NCBI GenBank assembly: GCA_016789035.1
Contig: JAEUSC010000374.1
Coordinates: 1 to 6,266 of the forward strand
Length of the DNA stretch: 6,266 nt
From: Candidatus Omnitrophota bacterium
GTDB lineage: Bacteria; Omnitrophota; Gorgyraeia; Zapsychrales; Fredricksoniimonadaceae
Reading direction: 5' to 3'
Part shown: positions 1 through 6,181 of the stretch, one piece after another
Layout of the letters: every line of letters starts with the position of its first letter
Position numbering within the stretch: position 1 is the first letter of the stretch
The notes under the pieces: generated by a model
What the model saw: the letters and a program-made list of their open reading frames with translations, nothing else
Databases searched by the model: none
Told to the model about the DNA's origin: nothing
Made by a program: the position numbers and the translations under genes

Positions 1-202
1 TTTTTTATACTCTCCCTATAGTGCTTTGACCAAAATGTGGATCGGCATCCTGCTTTCCTTTGTTTACCTGGGTATAGCGGCTGCGGTTTTTTTCTCGGTC
101 TTCACGGAAGACCGGTGGCTTTATATCTTTCATGCTCAGAATGTGGGCAGGGATTTAGAGGCAGAGGAAGAAGAACCCGTCAGCACAACCTACAGGAAGT
201 GA
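1..202 (+). CDS. C-terminal end of an unidentified membrane protein (partial)
   Basis: An open frame enters from the left edge (first full codon at base 2) and gives 66 residues before the TGA at 200-202. Visible residues about 12-34 (from KMWIGILL to AVFFSVF) form one convincing transmembrane helix. It is followed by a short segment rich in aromatic residues (RWLYIF) and a highly charged tail with an acidic run (EAEEEE), ending in TYRK. This looks like the last helix and soluble tail of a multi-pass membrane protein, but I do not recognise the family from this fragment and assign no function. The stop codon is separated by only one base from the ATG of the next gene. The end of this gene also supplies that gene's ribosome binding site (AGGAAG, 194-199). 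The two are therefore almost certainly co-transcribed and probably translationally coupled. The start lies outside the window. Confidence 0.72.
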   Translation, partial: FLYSPYSALTKMWIGILLSFVYLGIAAAVFFSVFTEDRWLYIFHAQNVGRDLEAEEEEPVSTTYRK

Positions 203-203
203 A

Positions 204-2660
204 ATGATCCAGCGTATTGAGGTGTTTCTCAAGCGTCTCAGCAGATCCGTCAGCCGCAGTTATTGGGCCATTCGATTGTTGCGGTTATCCTGTTTAAAAG
301 TTCCTGCCCCGGAACCGGGAATGGTTCTGGTCCAAATCGACGGACTTTCCCATGCCCAGTTTAAGAAGTCTTTAAAAAATTGTCGGGTTCCTTTTATGCA
401 GCGGCTAATCGAAAAAGAAAAGTATCAGCTGCATTCGTTTTATTCCGGGCTTCCTTCCAATACACCTGCCGTTCAGGCGGAAATATTTTTTGGAATCAAG
501 GGGATTGTCCCGTCGTTTAGTTTTTTTGACCGGTCCCGAAGGCAAATGGTCAAAATGTTTGACGCCGCGTATGTGGAAGAATTTGAGGCTGGCGTTCGAA
601 AGGAGTATCAAGGGCTTCTTTCGGGCGGAAGCGCCTATAGCAATATCTGGACGGGAGGCGCCAAAGAAGCTCACTTTTGCTGGGCCCAATTGGGGTGGTC
701 CGGCGTTTTCCATGCGGCTCATCCGCTCGTTCTGCCGTTTCTATTCATTTTATATATAGATATTTTTGTTCGTATGGCATTTCTACTGGTCCTGGAATTA
801 TTCATCGCACTTTTTGAATGCATCCGTGGAACGTTGAAAGGAAAGATTTTCTCGGAAGAGCTGCGTTTTGTGTGGCTGCGTGTGCTGGTGTGTGTGTTGT
901 TGCGTGAGCTCATTGTAACGGGGGCTTGTATGGATATTGTGCGGGGGCTGCCCATCATTCACCTGAATTTTTTGGGTTACGATGAACAGGCGCATTGCCG
1001 GGGACCCGGCTCGGCCTACGCGCACTGGTCGATGAAGGGGATTGATGCGGCCATCCGCCGTCTGGATCGTGTGATTAAACAGTCCACATACCGGTCTTAT
1101 GATTTGTGGATCTATTCGGATCATGGTCAGGAAAGAACCGAGCCCTATTTTATTAAATACGGACGCACCGTGGAGGAAGCCGTTCATCAATTATTTGAAT
1201 CGAAGAATTCCATACCGGAGCAACCTCAGCCATCTACACCGGACAATGGGACTAAAAAGTTCAGGCGGGCCAATCGCAGGCTAAAACAAGATAGTCTTTT
1301 GATCAAGACCGGGCACCACACCTATCGTTCGCATGCGCGGTTGTTAAAGCTGCGAAAGATCACACGCGTGGAGCCTCCGCAAATCATGCCGGAAGATTTC
1401 AACGGCCAGGAAGTGCTGGTCACCGCGATGGGTCCGTTAGGACAGATTTATGTCCGCAGGAAATTGAATGCTGCCGAAACGGAATCCGTTGCCCGTAAGC
1501 TCGTCTCGGAATTAGGGATCCCGCTAGTGCTTGTTCGGCACGAGAAGGATAAAGTCATGGCGTACACGCCCGGCGGTGATTATTTGCTGCCGGAGCAATC
1601 CGACCTTGTGTTCGGGCAGGATCATCCGTTTTTATCCGATATTAAGGAAGATGTCATACGGATGTGCTGGCATCCGAACGCCGGAGAATTTACGATCGCG
1701 GGCTGGGCTCGAGGCGGAAAGGCTATCAGTTTTCCTCTTGAGTATGGCGCTCATGCGGGAATGACGGTTGAAGAGACCCAGGCATTTGCGCTCCTGCCAC
1801 AGGACGCTCCCTTAAAGCCACAAGGAAAAGAATATGTGCGCCCGATGGATCTGCGAAATGCCGTGCTATCGCATATGGCCATTGAACCGGTGAAGCCCAA
1901 AGTGCGCGTCAAACCGGTCGAAAATACATTGCGCATTATGAGTTATAACGTTCACGGTTGTCTGGGAATGGATGGGGCCGTTTCACCGGAGCGCATTGCG
2001 CGGGTGATTGCGCGCCACCATCCGGACGTTGTTGCTCTGCAGGAACTGGATTATGGGCGCCGCAGGTCAAAAGGTGTGGATCAGACCAGCAAGATCGCGG
2101 CTTATTTGGAAATGTCGTATCACTTTCATCCTGTTATCTTTCATCAGGAGGGCAGCTATGGCAATGCGATTCTTAGTCGCTATCCTTTGAATGTGGTCAA
2201 GATGATCGAATTGCCCCGTCAGGAATCAATAAAAAATTCCGAGTCACGCGGCGCGTTGTGGGTTTCGTTGCAGATGGGTACAAAAGCCGTCCAAATCATC
2301 AATACGCATTTGAGTATCTGGCCCAAGGAACGGATGTTGCAGATAACGGATTTACTGTCTCAGTGCGGCTCCATCGTGGAAGACAAAAACTTGCCTTTTG
2401 TTTTGTGCGGGGATTTTAACGCGATGCCCGCCTCTTCTGTCTACCGGAAAGTGTGCGCCAATTTACAGGATTGCCAGAAGGGGTTGGCGGTGCACCGGCG
2501 GCACAGCACGTGGTTTGGCCGTTATCCTCTCAGCCAGATTGACCATATTTTTCATAACTCTCTGTTGAATGTCAATTCGGTGTATGTGTCCCGAACCAGC
2601 CTGGACCAGTTGGCGTCTGATCATTTGCCTTTGGTGGTTGACCTTTCCCTGAAGATTTAA
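204..2660 (+). CDS. Fusion: alkaline-phosphatase/phosphodiesterase-superfamily domain + EEP (endonuclease/exonuclease/phosphatase) domain
   Basis: This 818-residue protein has two metal-dependent phosphoesterase domains. Residues about 38-535 match the NPP/alkaline-phosphatase superfamily: VQIDGL (D46), the nucleophile motif LPSNTPAVQ (T87), GYDEQAH (D260, H264), SDHG (D306, H307) and GAHAG (H517). Together these supply the expected two-metal ligand set. Residues about 575-818 are an EEP domain with MSYNVHG (N582), LQELD (E614), YGNAILSRYP (N654), NTHLS (H702), GDFNA (D737, N739), QIDHIF (D780, H781) and SDHLPL (D806, H807), so it looks active. A hydrophobic insertion at about 174-250, with one or two likely membrane helices near 176-206 and a more amphipathic stretch at 222-240, lies between T87 and D260. 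A proline-rich and basic low-complexity segment sits at about 334-362. No signal peptide is visible. The substrate cannot be read from sequence. Phospholipid or other phosphodiester turnover at the membrane is an inference. The ATG at 204 is chosen because AGGAAG lies 4 bases upstream and the stop of the previous gene lies one base away. Confidence 0.9.
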   Translation: MIQRIEVFLKRLSRSVSRSYWAIRLLRLSCLKVPAPEPGMVLVQIDGLSHAQFKKSLKNCRVPFMQRLIEKEKYQLHSFYSGLPSNTPAVQAEIFFGIKGIVPSFSFFDRSRRQMVKMFDAAYVEEFEAGVRKEYQGLLSGGSAYSNIWTGGAKEAHFCWAQLGWSGVFHAAHPLVLPFLFILYIDIFVRMAFLLVLELFIALFECIRGTLKGKIFSEELRFVWLRVLVCVLLRELIVTGACMDIVRGLPIIHLNFLGYDEQAHCRGPGSAYAHWSMKGIDAAIRRLDRVIKQSTYRSYDLWIYSDHGQERTEPYFIKYGRTVEEAVHQLFESKNSIPEQPQPSTPDNGTKKFRRANRRLKQDSLLIKTGHHTYRSHARLLKLRKITRVEPPQIMPEDFNGQEVLVTAMGPLGQIYVRRKLNAAETESVARKLVSELGIPLVLVRHEKDKVMAYTPGGDYLLPEQSDLVFGQDHPFLSDIKEDVIRMCWHPNAGEFTIAGWARGGKAISFPLEYGAHAGMTVEETQAFALLPQDAPLKPQGKEYVRPMDLRNAVLSHMAIEPVKPKVRVKPVENTLRIMSYNVHGCLGMDGAVSPERIARVIARHHPDVVALQELDYGRRRSKGVDQTSKIAAYLEMSYHFHPVIFHQEGSYGNAILSRYPLNVVKMIELPRQESIKNSESRGALWVSLQMGTKAVQIINTHLSIWPKERMLQITDLLSQCGSIVEDKNLPFVLCGDFNAMPASSVYRKVCANLQDCQKGLAVHRRHSTWFGRYPLSQIDHIFHNSLLNVNSVYVSRTSLDQLASDHLPLVVDLSLKI

Positions 2661-2752
2661 TTTTCTTAATTCTGTATTCATCTTTCATTAATGAGCTTTT
2701 TGCTATCGTAATTTACAAAATAATTTGTGAGGTTCTATGTAAGGAGGTTCGT
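2661..2752 (+). promoter_or_regulatory. AT-rich intergenic spacer, presumed leader/promoter of the stress-gene cluster
   Basis: This 92-base gap is the longest non-coding stretch in the window and separates the phosphoesterase gene from the stress genes. It is clearly more AT-rich than its flanks, as expected for a promoter. A -10-like AATAAT at 2719-2724 has no good -35 box at normal spacing. TTGCTA at 2700-2705 is too close, and TTTACA at 2712-2717 has no convincing partner. If the real promoter uses an alternative sigma factor, as RpoS-type regulons do, a weak -35 would be expected, but that is inference. The gap also contains the dyad ACAAA-ATAA-TTTGT at 2715-2728 and the perfect 10-base palindrome TCATTAATGA at 2685-2694, which is followed by a five-T run. 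Neither is strong enough to call an operator or terminator. Confidence 0.35.
2741..2747 (+). promoter_or_regulatory. Strong Shine-Dalgarno site for the DUF892 gene
   Basis: AAGGAGG is complementary to the 16S rRNA 3' end over its whole length and stands 5 bases before the ATG at 2753. It fixes that start and suggests a highly translated product. Confidence 0.85.
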
Positions 2753-3253
2753 ATGTCAAAGATCAAATCATTAGACGAGTTGTTCATTGAGGAAGTCAAT
2801 GACTTGTACAGCGCTGAAATGCAATTGGTCGATGCGTTGCCGAAATTGGCGGATGCAACGGTGTCTGACCACCTTAGAAATGTACTGGAAAATCATTTGG
2901 TTCAGACCAAAGACCATGTGAACCGCTTGGATGAAGTTTTTATCAAGCTGGGTCAAAAGCCGCGCGCGGTGGTCTGTAAGGCCATGAAAGGAATTGTGGC
3001 CGAGGGACAGGAAGTCATTAACAAGACAGAAAAATGTGCCACCCGGGATGCCGCTATCATCGGGGCGGCCCAGAGAGCGGAACATTATGAAATAGCCGGC
3101 TATGGGACTGCTCAGAGTCATGCGGGGCTTCTAGGAAAGGACGATATTCGCGAATTGCTCGGTGAAACCCTTTATGAGGAAAAAGAGGCCGACGGTTATC
3201 TCAATGAGCTGGCCGAGAATGTTATTAACTTTAAGGCAAAGCAGGCGCTTTAA
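2753..3253 (+). CDS. YciF-like ferritin-fold protein (DUF892)
   Basis: This 166-residue, all-helical protein matches the DUF892/YciE-YciF family across its usual full length. Landmarks are [16 protein letters not shown] (residues 10-25), the [16 protein letters not shown] helix (48-63), [12 protein letters not shown] (78-89), [16 protein letters not shown] (105-120) and [12 protein letters not shown] (136-147). Family members have a four-helix ferritin-like fold, and many are induced by osmotic or stationary-phase stress. Their biochemical activity is not well established. Candidate carboxylate and histidine ligands are E22, E84 or E87, E110, H111, E113 and E142/E143. The second helix has V50-Q51-T52-K53 where E. 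coli YciF, as I recall it, has an E-x-x-H-like pattern, so the metal site may be altered. No signal peptide is present, so the protein should be cytoplasmic. The start is set by the AAGGAGG site 5 bases upstream. A short spacer with a hairpin separates it from the DUF1328 gene. Confidence 0.93.
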   Translation: MSKIKSLDELFIEEVNDLYSAEMQLVDALPKLADATVSDHLRNVLENHLVQTKDHVNRLDEVFIKLGQKPRAVVCKAMKGIVAEGQEVINKTEKCATRDAAIIGAAQRAEHYEIAGYGTAQSHAGLLGKDDIRELLGETLYEEKEADGYLNELAENVINFKAKQAL

Positions 3254-3260
3254 AAACAAT

Positions 3261-3277
3261 GGCCTTGTGAAAAGGCC
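3261..3277 (+). other. Short inverted repeat after the DUF892 gene
   Basis: GGCCTT (3261-3266) and AAGGCC (3272-3277) are perfect complements around a five-base GTGAA loop, beginning 7 bases after the stop codon. No run of T follows (the next bases are TCCTCATTT), so it is at best a weak intrinsic terminator. An mRNA-end stabiliser or attenuating hairpin between co-transcribed genes fits equally well. Confidence 0.45.
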
Positions 3278-3310
3278 TCCTCATTTCCAGGTGGAAGTGA
3301 GAAAAAAAGA

Positions 3311-3319
3311 GAGGAGAGG
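3311..3319 (+). promoter_or_regulatory. Shine-Dalgarno site that sets the DUF1328 start
   Basis: GAGGAGAGG lies just upstream of the ATG at 3324 (AGGAG core at 3312-3316, 7 bases away). The same frame is open back to 3162, inside the DUF892 gene. This site, and the family's known N-terminus beginning at this methionine, reject the longer reading. Confidence 0.75.
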
Positions 3320-3323
3320 TACC

Positions 3324-3491
3324 ATGTTAAGTTATTCGATCACGTTTCTTATCGTTGCCATAGTCGCCGCCCTTTTTGGTTTCGGTGGGATCGCAGGAAC
3401 AGCAACTGAGATTGCCAAGGCATTATTTGTCGTCGCTTTAATCCTGTTTTTCATCTCCTTACTTTTTGGCCGTCGTGTCCCGCCAGTATAA
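3324..3491 (+). CDS. Small two-helix membrane protein, DUF1328 (YtjA family)
   Basis: This 55-residue protein has the usual length and composition of DUF1328. Helix one (about residues 5-22) leads into the family's signature turn GFGGIAG (19-25). Helix two (about 30-49) follows and ends at LLFGRR with a positively charged C-terminus, which by the positive-inside rule favours a cytoplasmic tail. These are inner-membrane proteins of unknown function. In E. coli the homologue ytjA is next to the BON-domain gene osmY, and a BON gene is next to it here too. That conserved neighbourhood supports a shared stress role, though the mechanism is not known. The gene starts 70 bases after the DUF892 stop and probably belongs to the same transcript. 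Confidence 0.9.
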   Translation: MLSYSITFLIVAIVAALFGFGGIAGTATEIAKALFVVALILFFISLLFGRRVPPV

Positions 3492-3511
3492 ACAGGGCCA
3501 TAAAACTTACA

Positions 3512-3553
3512 AGCCCGTGGATTGATGAGGAAAATCCTCTTGGTCCACGGGTT
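3512..3553 (+). terminator. Long hairpin between the DUF1328 and BON genes (possible terminator or attenuator)
   Basis: CCCGTGGA (3514-3521) pairs with TCCACGGG (3544-3551), and GAGGA (3527-3531) pairs with TCCTC (3535-3539) around an AAA loop. The bases between (TTGA with TTGG, 3522-3525 and 3540-3543) can add one A-U and three G-U pairs, leaving only T3526 bulged. A3512-T3553 and G3513-T3552 extend the base. This is about 19 pairs in total. It starts 20 bases after the DUF1328 stop and ends 13 bases before the next Shine-Dalgarno core. No U-tract follows on the + strand, so a standard intrinsic terminator is doubtful. A processing or stabilising hairpin, or a leaky terminator that lowers downstream expression, is as likely. 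Confidence 0.5.
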
Positions 3554-3566
3554 AAGAAATTATCAA

Positions 3567-3572
3567 AAGGAG
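3567..3572 (+). promoter_or_regulatory. Shine-Dalgarno site that sets the BON-protein start
   Basis: AAGGAG stands 9 bases before the ATG at 3582. The frame is open upstream to a TTG at 3522 and an ATG at 3525, but both lie inside the stem of the 3512-3553 hairpin and lack a ribosome binding site, so the start at 3582 is preferred. Confidence 0.75.
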
Positions 3573-3581
3573 ATTTCGACC

Positions 3582-3926
3582 ATGAACGACACCCCGCTTG
3601 ATCAAAAAAAAGAAAAATTAAAGGATGATCCGGTATCACGGTATTTAGGAGAGGGCAACCCGAATACTGATAAGGTCATTGAGCAGGCTCAAGGAGAACC
3701 GTCCCCCGACGCTAAATTAGTCCAGGACACCAAAGCGGCCATTGCATCCGGTGTGAGTGTGGCCAACCAATCGCGCAACATTCAAGTGACCGCGGATAAC
3801 GGCGTTGTCACTTTGATCGGTAATGTCGCAACGCAACAGGACCGCATGGATATTGAGAATAAAGCAAGGGCTGTGGCCGGTTCGGGGCATGTGAATAATA
3901 ACCTTAATGTCGTGGCAGAAGAATGA
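3582..3926 (+). CDS. BON-domain protein, single domain, no signal peptide
   Basis: This 114-residue protein has a polar, probably disordered N-terminus (about residues 1-42, rich in K, D, P, Q) and one BON domain (about 43-112). The BON pattern is clear: LVQDTKAAIASG (46-57) as the first helix, then IQVTADNGVVTLIGNV (67-82) with the typical strand-turn-strand and the conserved LIG glycine. The helix TQQDRMDIENKARAV follows, and then the final strand of VNNNLNVV. BON domains in OsmY, Kon/YgaU and related proteins bind membranes or small ligands and are often part of osmotic-stress responses. Unlike OsmY, there is no signal peptide from either possible start, so this protein should stay in the cytoplasm unless exported in another way. 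Its TGA overlaps the ATG of the next gene by 4 bases (ATGA), so the two are coupled in translation. Confidence 0.88.
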   Translation: MNDTPLDQKKEKLKDDPVSRYLGEGNPNTDKVIEQAQGEPSPDAKLVQDTKAAIASGVSVANQSRNIQVTADNGVVTLIGNVATQQDRMDIENKARAVAGSGHVNNNLNVVAEE

Positions 3927-6181
3927 AAATAAACCGTTGGTCATTATGGGAATTTATTATTGCCCGATTGGCTATTGCCCACGGATTTCTGGATCCGCGT
4001 GCGCTCATGATGAAAATTCAACGGTTTTCCCGCCCTTCCGAAGTGTGGGTCCCGGCTGAATTGCTGCGTTCCGGTATGACATTGCAGGCACGAGGTCTGA
4101 TTAACAGTCAGGCGATTCAAAATAATCTGGATTGGGTTTGGCCATTTTGGGTTGAGCGCCAGTTTTCTCCGACGGATCCGGCATTTATTCCTCGCGCTTT
4201 TAACTTAACCAATATTAATTTGACCTGTCGAAATTGGACGGCCGTTGGCATTCCGGATTGCTCGGATTATGCCATTGTTGACCCTGCCGGTTTGGTCATG
4301 CCTTTTTTCGACAGCTGGTCTATTGACGCTTGGATCATTCGAGACAATGGCTTCGCATTGATCCCTTCAAAAATAAAAAAAGTCTTCCAGCATATTCAGT
4401 TAACCGACACTCTTCAAGTGGTGACCTTATCCACGAAGGAAGATGCGTCGTTAGAGTCCACCGTTCAGGTGACTCTTGTTAACGGCATTCCAACTTGCCG
4501 GATGGCATATACCGCTCAGGCCGGAAGTAAAGCGTGGCTTCTGATTTGTGTGCGTCCTTACAATCCGGAGGGGATCAGTGCCGTTGATTCGATCAAACGA
4601 CTCGAGCACGCCCATGGATGGCAAATTAATGGCAAGACCGACGTGGTATTCAACAATTCCCCCGATAAGCATATCTTTTCCAATTACCAGTTGGGCGATG
4701 TGTTAGGTCGATTGTTTAGTTCAACACAGGAAATTTCTTGTCAAGTCGGCATGGCGACTTCTGCGGCTTTTTTTGAGTTGCTTCCGAATCAATCGAGGGA
4801 TGTGATCGTTGATGTGGCATTATCCGAAAAGCCTTTAGGGACATACAATAAAATTGGATGGTCTGAGCATTTGAAACAGGGCTGTGCGCTCCAAGTTCCT
4901 GATCAGCTTTTTCAAAAGCTTTTCGAAACCGCTTTGCAGACCCTTGTTCTACACGCGCCGCATGAGGTTTATCCGGGCCCATACACCTACAAGCGTTTTT
5001 GGTTTCGGGATGCTGCATTTATTTTGTATGCCATGCTCGCCACGGGTCTGACGCGCAATATTGAGAAAATTTTAAACGAATATCCCAAGCGCCAGACTCC
5101 GACGGGATACTTCAATTCCCAGGATGGGGAATGGGATTCCAATGGACAGGCGCTATGGACCATCGGGCGCTATGCCGCGATGACCGGCGCCACGCTTAGT
5201 CCGGCTTTGCTGGCAAGTGTTGAGACAGGCGTCCGCTGGATAAGTCACAAACGCGTCGGCAAAGACGTCAAAGGAAATCATGCCGGCCTGTTGCCGGCGG
5301 GTTTCAGCGCAGAACACTTTGGACCCAGTGATTTTTATTTCTGGGATGATTTCTGGTCTATTGCCGGTCTGAAAGCCGCTGCATCGTTGTTCTCCGATTT
5401 TAAACCGGAGAATGGCCAGGAAGTCCTCTCGGAAATGTGGGACATGGAAAACTCCGTGAATCAAAGTCTTTTGGCGGCCAGACAACGCCTGGGACATGAT
5501 GGAATTCCGGCCTCCCCTTACCGCCGTATGGATGCAGGATCTATAGGTTCTCTGGTTGCCAGTTATCCTTTGCAGCTCTTGAAAGCGGACGATCCGCACA
5601 TCCTGTATACCGTTGATTTCCTCATGAAGAACCATTTGCTCGACGTTGTTTACTATCATGAGTTGAGTCACTCCGGGATTAATATCTATCTGACACTGCA
5701 CTTGGCGCAGGTTCTGTTAAGGGCCGGCGACCGGCGATTTTTTGAGATGGTCAGGAAGGTTGCGCAGCTGGCAACGTCAACGGGACAATGGCCCGAGGCC
5801 ATTCATCCTCAAACCAAGGGCGGATGTATGGGCGATGGCCAGCATGTGTGGGCGGCGGCAGAGTGGATCATGATCATACGAAATATGTTTGTGAGGGAAG
5901 AGGAGCGGTCTCATCAACTGATTTTGTGTTCGGGAATTCCTCAGGCATGGCTGCAGGACACCGGATGTCTTTTGTTGGGCCCGACCCAGACTATTTTTGG
6001 TCCTGTCACAGTAACGGTAGATGTGGATGGCGAATATGTCCAGGTCTCCTGGCAGGGGCAATGGCGAGCGCAACCGGCCGCTATTGAATTGCGTTTGGAA
6101 GGATATGACCGTTTTGTTTGGGAAAAAGGGGGGAATCAAAAGGTGAGATTCAATAAATCCAGTCGAAAGGTGGAATCATGA
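3923..6181 (+). CDS. Six-hairpin ((alpha/alpha)6) glycosidase-like protein
   Basis: This 752-residue protein has no signal peptide. The N-terminal part (about 35-320) starts with a conserved-looking block (VPAELLRSG, NNLDWVWPFWVERQF, FIPRAFNLTNINLT, CRNWTAVGIPD) and then becomes strand-rich, as in the beta-sandwich domains that precede many (alpha/alpha)6 enzymes. The part from about 325 to 660 looks like the barrel: YKRFWFRDAAFILYAML (356-372, D363), DGEWDSNGQALWTIGRY (401-417, E403 and D405), HAGLLPAGFSAEHFG (453-467), FYFWDDFWSIAGLKAA (471-486), TGQWPEAIHP (620-629, E625) and GDGQHVWAAAEW (637-648). The W-x-R-D and W-P-E segments resemble the substrate and acid/base loops of GH15-like and debranching-type enzymes, but the exact family and substrate are not recognisable. 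A short strand-rich tail (about 665-745) follows. The ATG at 3923 overlaps the BON stop. Only a weak ribosome site (GGCAGAAG) is seen, so translation probably relies on coupling. Alternative starts at M29/M30 have no better site. It may act on a glycan made with the next gene's glycosyltransferase. Confidence 0.72.
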   Translation: MKINRWSLWEFIIARLAIAHGFLDPRALMMKIQRFSRPSEVWVPAELLRSGMTLQARGLINSQAIQNNLDWVWPFWVERQFSPTDPAFIPRAFNLTNINLTCRNWTAVGIPDCSDYAIVDPAGLVMPFFDSWSIDAWIIRDNGFALIPSKIKKVFQHIQLTDTLQVVTLSTKEDASLESTVQVTLVNGIPTCRMAYTAQAGSKAWLLICVRPYNPEGISAVDSIKRLEHAHGWQINGKTDVVFNNSPDKHIFSNYQLGDVLGRLFSSTQEISCQVGMATSAAFFELLPNQSRDVIVDVALSEKPLGTYNKIGWSEHLKQGCALQVPDQLFQKLFETALQTLVLHAPHEVYPGPYTYKRFWFRDAAFILYAMLATGLTRNIEKILNEYPKRQTPTGYFNSQDGEWDSNGQALWTIGRYAAMTGATLSPALLASVETGVRWISHKRVGKDVKGNHAGLLPAGFSAEHFGPSDFYFWDDFWSIAGLKAAASLFSDFKPENGQEVLSEMWDMENSVNQSLLAARQRLGHDGIPASPYRRMDAGSIGSLVASYPLQLLKADDPHILYTVDFLMKNHLLDVVYYHELSHSGINIYLTLHLAQVLLRAGDRRFFEMVRKVAQLATSTGQWPEAIHPQTKGGCMGDGQHVWAAAEWIMIIRNMFVREEERSHQLILCSGIPQAWLQDTGCLLLGPTQTIFGPVTVTVDVDGEYVQVSWQGQWRAQPAAIELRLEGYDRFVWEKGGNQKVRFNKSSRKVES
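6166..6173 (+). promoter_or_regulatory. Shine-Dalgarno site for the glycosyltransferase gene
   Basis: AAAGGTGG lies within the last codons of the six-hairpin gene, 4 bases before the ATG at 6178, and supports that start. Confidence 0.6.

Noticed and set aside
798..1190. 130-codon open frame on the - strand
   Set aside because: It overlaps the phosphatase domain, including the D260/H264 motif and the codons leading into SDHG. Its product is low-complexity (T/H/Q rich) and looks like an antisense shadow.
2682..2701. Palindrome TCATTAATGA followed by TTTTT as a terminator for the phosphoesterase gene
   Set aside because: The stem would be AT-rich, with almost no loop and about four stable pairs, too weak for an intrinsic terminator.
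2712..2741. TTTACA / TATGTA as a sigma-70 promoter for the DUF892 gene
   Set aside because: The -10 match is poor, and the transcript would start at or beyond the ribosome binding site.
3162..3323. N-terminal extension of the DUF1328 frame
   Set aside because: It overlaps the end of the DUF892 gene out of frame. The family's normal N-terminus begins at 3324, where a good Shine-Dalgarno site is found.
3522..3581. 20-codon N-terminal extension of the BON protein from TTG 3522 or ATG 3525
   Set aside because: Both starts lie inside the hairpin stem with no ribosome binding site, and the ATG at 3582 has AAGGAG 9 bases upstream.
3955..3981. Repeated TATTGCCC inside the start of the six-hairpin gene
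   Set aside because: Two copies only, explained by the codons of a locally repetitive Ile-Ala-rich helix. There is no sign of a wider repeat.
5153..5701. 182-codon open frame on the - strand
   Set aside because: It lies wholly inside the six-hairpin gene, shows no recognisable motif, and the + strand frame carries clear conserved motifs across the same bases.
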